The translations under genes and the position numbers were made by a program. A stretch of 31,150 bases of DNA, taken from IMG/VR virus record IMGVR_UViG_3300037042_002528, positions 1 to 31,150 of that record. The stretch is one strand, 5' to 3'. Each line of letters starts with the position of its first letter. Position 1 is the first letter of the stretch. The notes under the pieces are model-generated. The model was not told the DNA's origin. It was given only the letters and a program-made list of their open reading frames with translations, and did not search any database. Origin of the DNA: a virus. This document shows, one piece after another, positions 28,803 through 31,150 of the stretch.

Positions 28803-31150
28803 ATGTCTCAATTAAATAAAACACAGTTAGAAGCAGAAAATCAAAGTAGCTTTCCTAATAACAATGCTGGATTTATTACTCCTCTAATATTAAGAGAGTA
28901 TAATACCGATGTTATTGATAGTACTGTTAATCAGGGAGTCTACACTACTAACTCAGCATCTTTCTCAAGCAGTATTGCATCACTACAAACTTTCAGTTCA
29001 TCATTACAAGCAACGTTTGTAACTGAAGCTGAGTTGACAGCAACCTCATCAGCATTACAGGCTGGGATTGATAGCAAATTATCTACATCATCATTTAACT
29101 CATTTAGTTCATCTAACTCAACAACGTTTACTAATTACTCAGCATCAACTGCTGCAGTGATAGCATCTATTGATGCGGTGAACGATACTATATTCGGACA
29201 ATATACGGCATCAACAAATGCATTTACTGCATCGGTTAATAGCACAACAGGAAGTTTGAATAGTAAGACTGGTTCATACGCAACTACTGGAAGTAATAAC
29301 TTTGTAGGTGGACAATCTATTAGTAGCACATTAGCAGTAAACGATTTAATATCTTCTGGTTCAGGTGGTACTAGATTACAAATATCAGCAAGTAGAGTTA
29401 TCATTGATTCAGCTTTAGATGCAACTATCAAAGGTGGCTTAATCGTAAGTGGTGGAGCATTATCTACAAATAATATAACTGAATATACAGTAGGAGCTGG
29501 TGTAACTGTAGGTGGTAAGAACTTACAAATAACAAATGAGTTAGCAGTTTCCGGTTCATTTACTGCTTCATTAAAAGAAGGATATATTTGGGTTGGAGAT
29601 TCTTTAAATAAGAGTACATTACAAATACCTACATCATCAATAGGTGGTGGGGGAAGTGGTGTTGGATTTCCATTCTCTGGTTCTGCACAAATAACAGGTA
29701 GCTTAGGTGTTACAGGTTCAGTTAGTATAATTGGTAATACTAGAGTGACTGGTAGTATTGGTGTAACTGGTTCATTAAGTGTTAGTGGCAGTAACCCAAC
29801 ACAACAATCAGGTTCATTCTCTGGTAGTTTAATTTCAAATATCTTAGACATATACACATCGGTATTACCGGCGAAGTATGTGGTAACAATAGATAGTGCA
29901 TCTTATGGCACTATATTACAATCAGGTACAGCAGACCCTAACACATTATATTTCGTTTCGGGTTCTGCAAATGGTACAAATGGTACGGCAGGTACATCAG
30001 GCACTTCAGGTGTAAATGGTAGCTCAGGTACTTCTGGATATGGTGGTGACAAATACGCATCTCAATCTACATCTTCAATTTCAATTGGAACTGCAGGACA
30101 AAGTAGAACAATCAATATATCATCATCTTTACAATGGACAGTTGGACAAGGTGTATTAGTAGCTTACGATAACGCCAATAAAATGGAAGGTAACGTAACT
30201 GCATATAGTATATCAACAGGCGTAATGACATTTGATATTGTAACACCAACAGGTGCTGGAACATACGCATTATGGAATGTAAACACATTAGGTGCAGCTG
30301 GACAAGCTGGTACTAATGGTACTTCAGGTATCAATGGTGTAGCAGGTACATCAGGCGTAAACGGAACATCAGGTGTTAATGGGACTAGTGGAGTAAACGG
30401 AACTTCTGGTTTGACGGGTACTTCAGGTCTATCAGGCACATCGGGTGTTAATGGAACATCAGGCACAAGCGGATTAGATGGAGCAGATGGAGCAGATGGT
30501 ACATCAGGCGTAAATGGTACTTCTGGATTAACAGGAACCTCAGGAATCAACGGAACTTCTGGATTGAATGGAACATCAGGCATCAATGGAGTTAATGGCT
30601 CTAATGGAACTTCTGGTGTATCAGGCACTTCAGGTCTTAATGGGACTAGTGGAGTAAACGGAGCAGATGGTAGTTCGGGTGTAAACGGAACTTCTGGAAT
30701 CAATGGAGTAGCAGGTACATCAGGTGTTAATGGAACAAGCGGTGTGAATGGTACTTCAGGTATCAATGGTATAAACGGAACTTCAGGTATTAATGGAGTG
30801 AACGGAACTGATGGTGTGAGTGGAACGAATGGAGTTTCTGGTACATCAGGTGTTTCAGGAACTTCTGGTATTAACGGAGTAGCAGGTACTTCTGGAGTAA
30901 ATGGTACATCTGGTATTGATGGTGTAGCAGGTACATCAGGTGTAAATGGAACTTCCGGTATAAATGGAACATCAGGCATTAACGGAGTAAATGGTACATC
31001 AGGTTTAACTGGTACATCAGGAACTTCTGGATTAACAACAATATTAACAATAGCTGATGAAGGTACAGCGCAAGGTTCAGCAACATTCTTAAACTTTAGT
31101 GGGAGTGGTGTTACTGCAACGGTAAGTGCTGGTACAGCATCAATCATAAT
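28803..31150 (+). CDS. Collagen-like tail fibre protein, 5' part
   Basis: The frame is open from ATG 28803 to the right edge (782 codons, no stop), so the end lies outside. Residues 1-55 form an N-terminal attachment segment ('NNNAGFITPLILREYNTDVI'). Residues about 56-160 are Ser/Thr-rich helical repeats. Residues about 165-385 are beta-rich with 'GSLGVTGSVS'-type repeats. A short Gly-X-Y patch lies near residue 391. From residue 497 to about 743, some 80 Gly-X-Y triplets follow, mostly GTS, GVN, GIN and GLN. A beta segment ('ILTIADEGTAQGSATFLNFS') then begins. Collagen-like triplets form trimeric rods in phage fibres. It probably is the main side or central fibre. Confidence 0.82.
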   Translation, partial: MSQLNKTQLEAENQSSFPNNNAGFITPLILREYNTDVIDSTVNQGVYTTNSASFSSSIASLQTFSSSLQATFVTEAELTATSSALQAGIDSKLSTSSFNSFSSSNSTTFTNYSASTAAVIASIDAVNDTIFGQYTASTNAFTASVNSTTGSLNSKTGSYATTGSNNFVGGQSISSTLAVNDLISSGSGGTRLQISASRVIIDSALDATIKGGLIVSGGALSTNNITEYTVGAGVTVGGKNLQITNELAVSGSFTASLKEGYIWVGDSLNKSTLQIPTSSIGGGGSGVGFPFSGSAQITGSLGVTGSVSIIGNTRVTGSIGVTGSLSVSGSNPTQQSGSFSGSLISNILDIYTSVLPAKYVVTIDSASYGTILQSGTADPNTLYFVSGSANGTNGTAGTSGTSGVNGSSGTSGYGGDKYASQSTSSISIGTAGQSRTINISSSLQWTVGQGVLVAYDNANKMEGNVTAYSISTGVMTFDIVTPTGAGTYALWNVNTLGAAGQAGTNGTSGINGVAGTSGVNGTSGVNGTSGVNGTSGLTGTSGLSGTSGVNGTSGTSGLDGADGADGTSGVNGTSGLTGTSGINGTSGLNGTSGINGVNGSNGTSGVSGTSGLNGTSGVNGADGSSGVNGTSGINGVAGTSGVNGTSGVNGTSGINGINGTSGINGVNGTDGVSGTNGVSGTSGVSGTSGINGVAGTSGVNGTSGIDGVAGTSGVNGTSGINGTSGINGVNGTSGLTGTSGTSGLTTILTIADEGTAQGSATFLNFSGSGVTATVSAGTASII
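30291..31031 (+). repeat. Collagen-like Gly-X-Y coding repeat
   Basis: About 82 triplets of the GTSGVN type, 741 bases in frame. The DNA varies at silent positions (aca/act, tca/tct/agc), so the protein repeat is conserved more than the DNA, which argues against very recent expansion by slippage. The antisense strand yields long Pro-rich frames that are artefacts. Confidence 0.85.

Noticed and set aside
29135-29857. Minus-strand 240-codon frame
   Set aside because: Antisense shadow of the tail fibre gene; low-complexity Pro/Val/Leu composition and no leader or partner gene.
30000-31030. Diversity-generating retroelement target
   Set aside because: No reverse transcriptase gene and no template/variable repeat pair with A-specific changes were seen in the window; the repeats are collagen-type.
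30164-31147. Long minus-strand frame, Pro-rich (PEVPFTP repeats)
   Set aside because: It is the antisense of the Gly-X-Y repeat of the tail fibre; the codons GGN-ACN-TCN read backwards give Pro/Val/Glu without stops. No independent start context.

Overview
The window is a piece of a tailed double-stranded DNA phage genome that infects a member of the Bacteroidota. The virion genes give the phage identity: terminase large subunit, portal, major capsid protein, XkdF-type prohead protease, tape measure and tail fibre, with no contractile sheath gene seen, so a siphovirus is most likely. Several signs point to the host. The DNA is AT-rich. Genes start behind A-rich leaders rather than Shine-Dalgarno sequences. 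At least two promoters fit the Bacteroidota vegetative pattern (TTTG, about 20 nt, TAnnTTTG). The tail proteins are of a kind I associate with Bacteroidota phages, including poly-threonine linkers. No integrase, repressor, tRNA or CRISPR was seen.

Layout. Positions 1-2100 hold adhesin-like proteins: a Thr-rich C-terminus cut by the left edge and two Gly-rich paralogues. Positions 2114-18422 hold a spike-base-like protein, a LamG protein, scaffold, capsid protein, tail tube candidate, portal, connector/neck proteins, large tail-tip proteins, a glycosyltransferase, a methyltransferase, the tape measure and the protease. At 18415-19275 a gp55-like sigma factor lies on the minus strand. A small plus-strand gene (19361-19669) follows. 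A minus-strand operon of five small unknown genes plus a GT-B glycosyltransferase (22282 down to 19869) faces it across back-to-back terminators. The 474-bp divergent gap at 22283-22756 carries two perfect DnaA boxes, four 22-bp iterons and minus-strand promoters. The initiator gene beside it carries eight 11-bp iterons inside its coding sequence. From 23475 to the right edge the plus strand encodes an HNH endonuclease, small Cys-rich proteins, a second sigma-like factor, terminase subunits, a WavE-like glycosyltransferase, a tail-assembly-chaperone-like gene with an apparent -1 frameshift site, and a collagen-like tail fibre that runs off the window.

How it may work (inference). Host RNA polymerase would read the minus-strand early operon and the sigma factor from host-type promoters. 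The sigma factor may then direct late transcription from a recurring WTTGTTAAAW motif found just upstream of structural and packaging genes. Replication probably starts in or beside the initiator gene. Three glycosyltransferases and a methyltransferase, together with Thr/Ser/Asn-rich tail proteins, suggest that the phage decorates its own virion or the host surface. The strongest items for follow-up are the in-gene iterons, the 9-T slippery site, the putative late-promoter motif and the glycosylation set.
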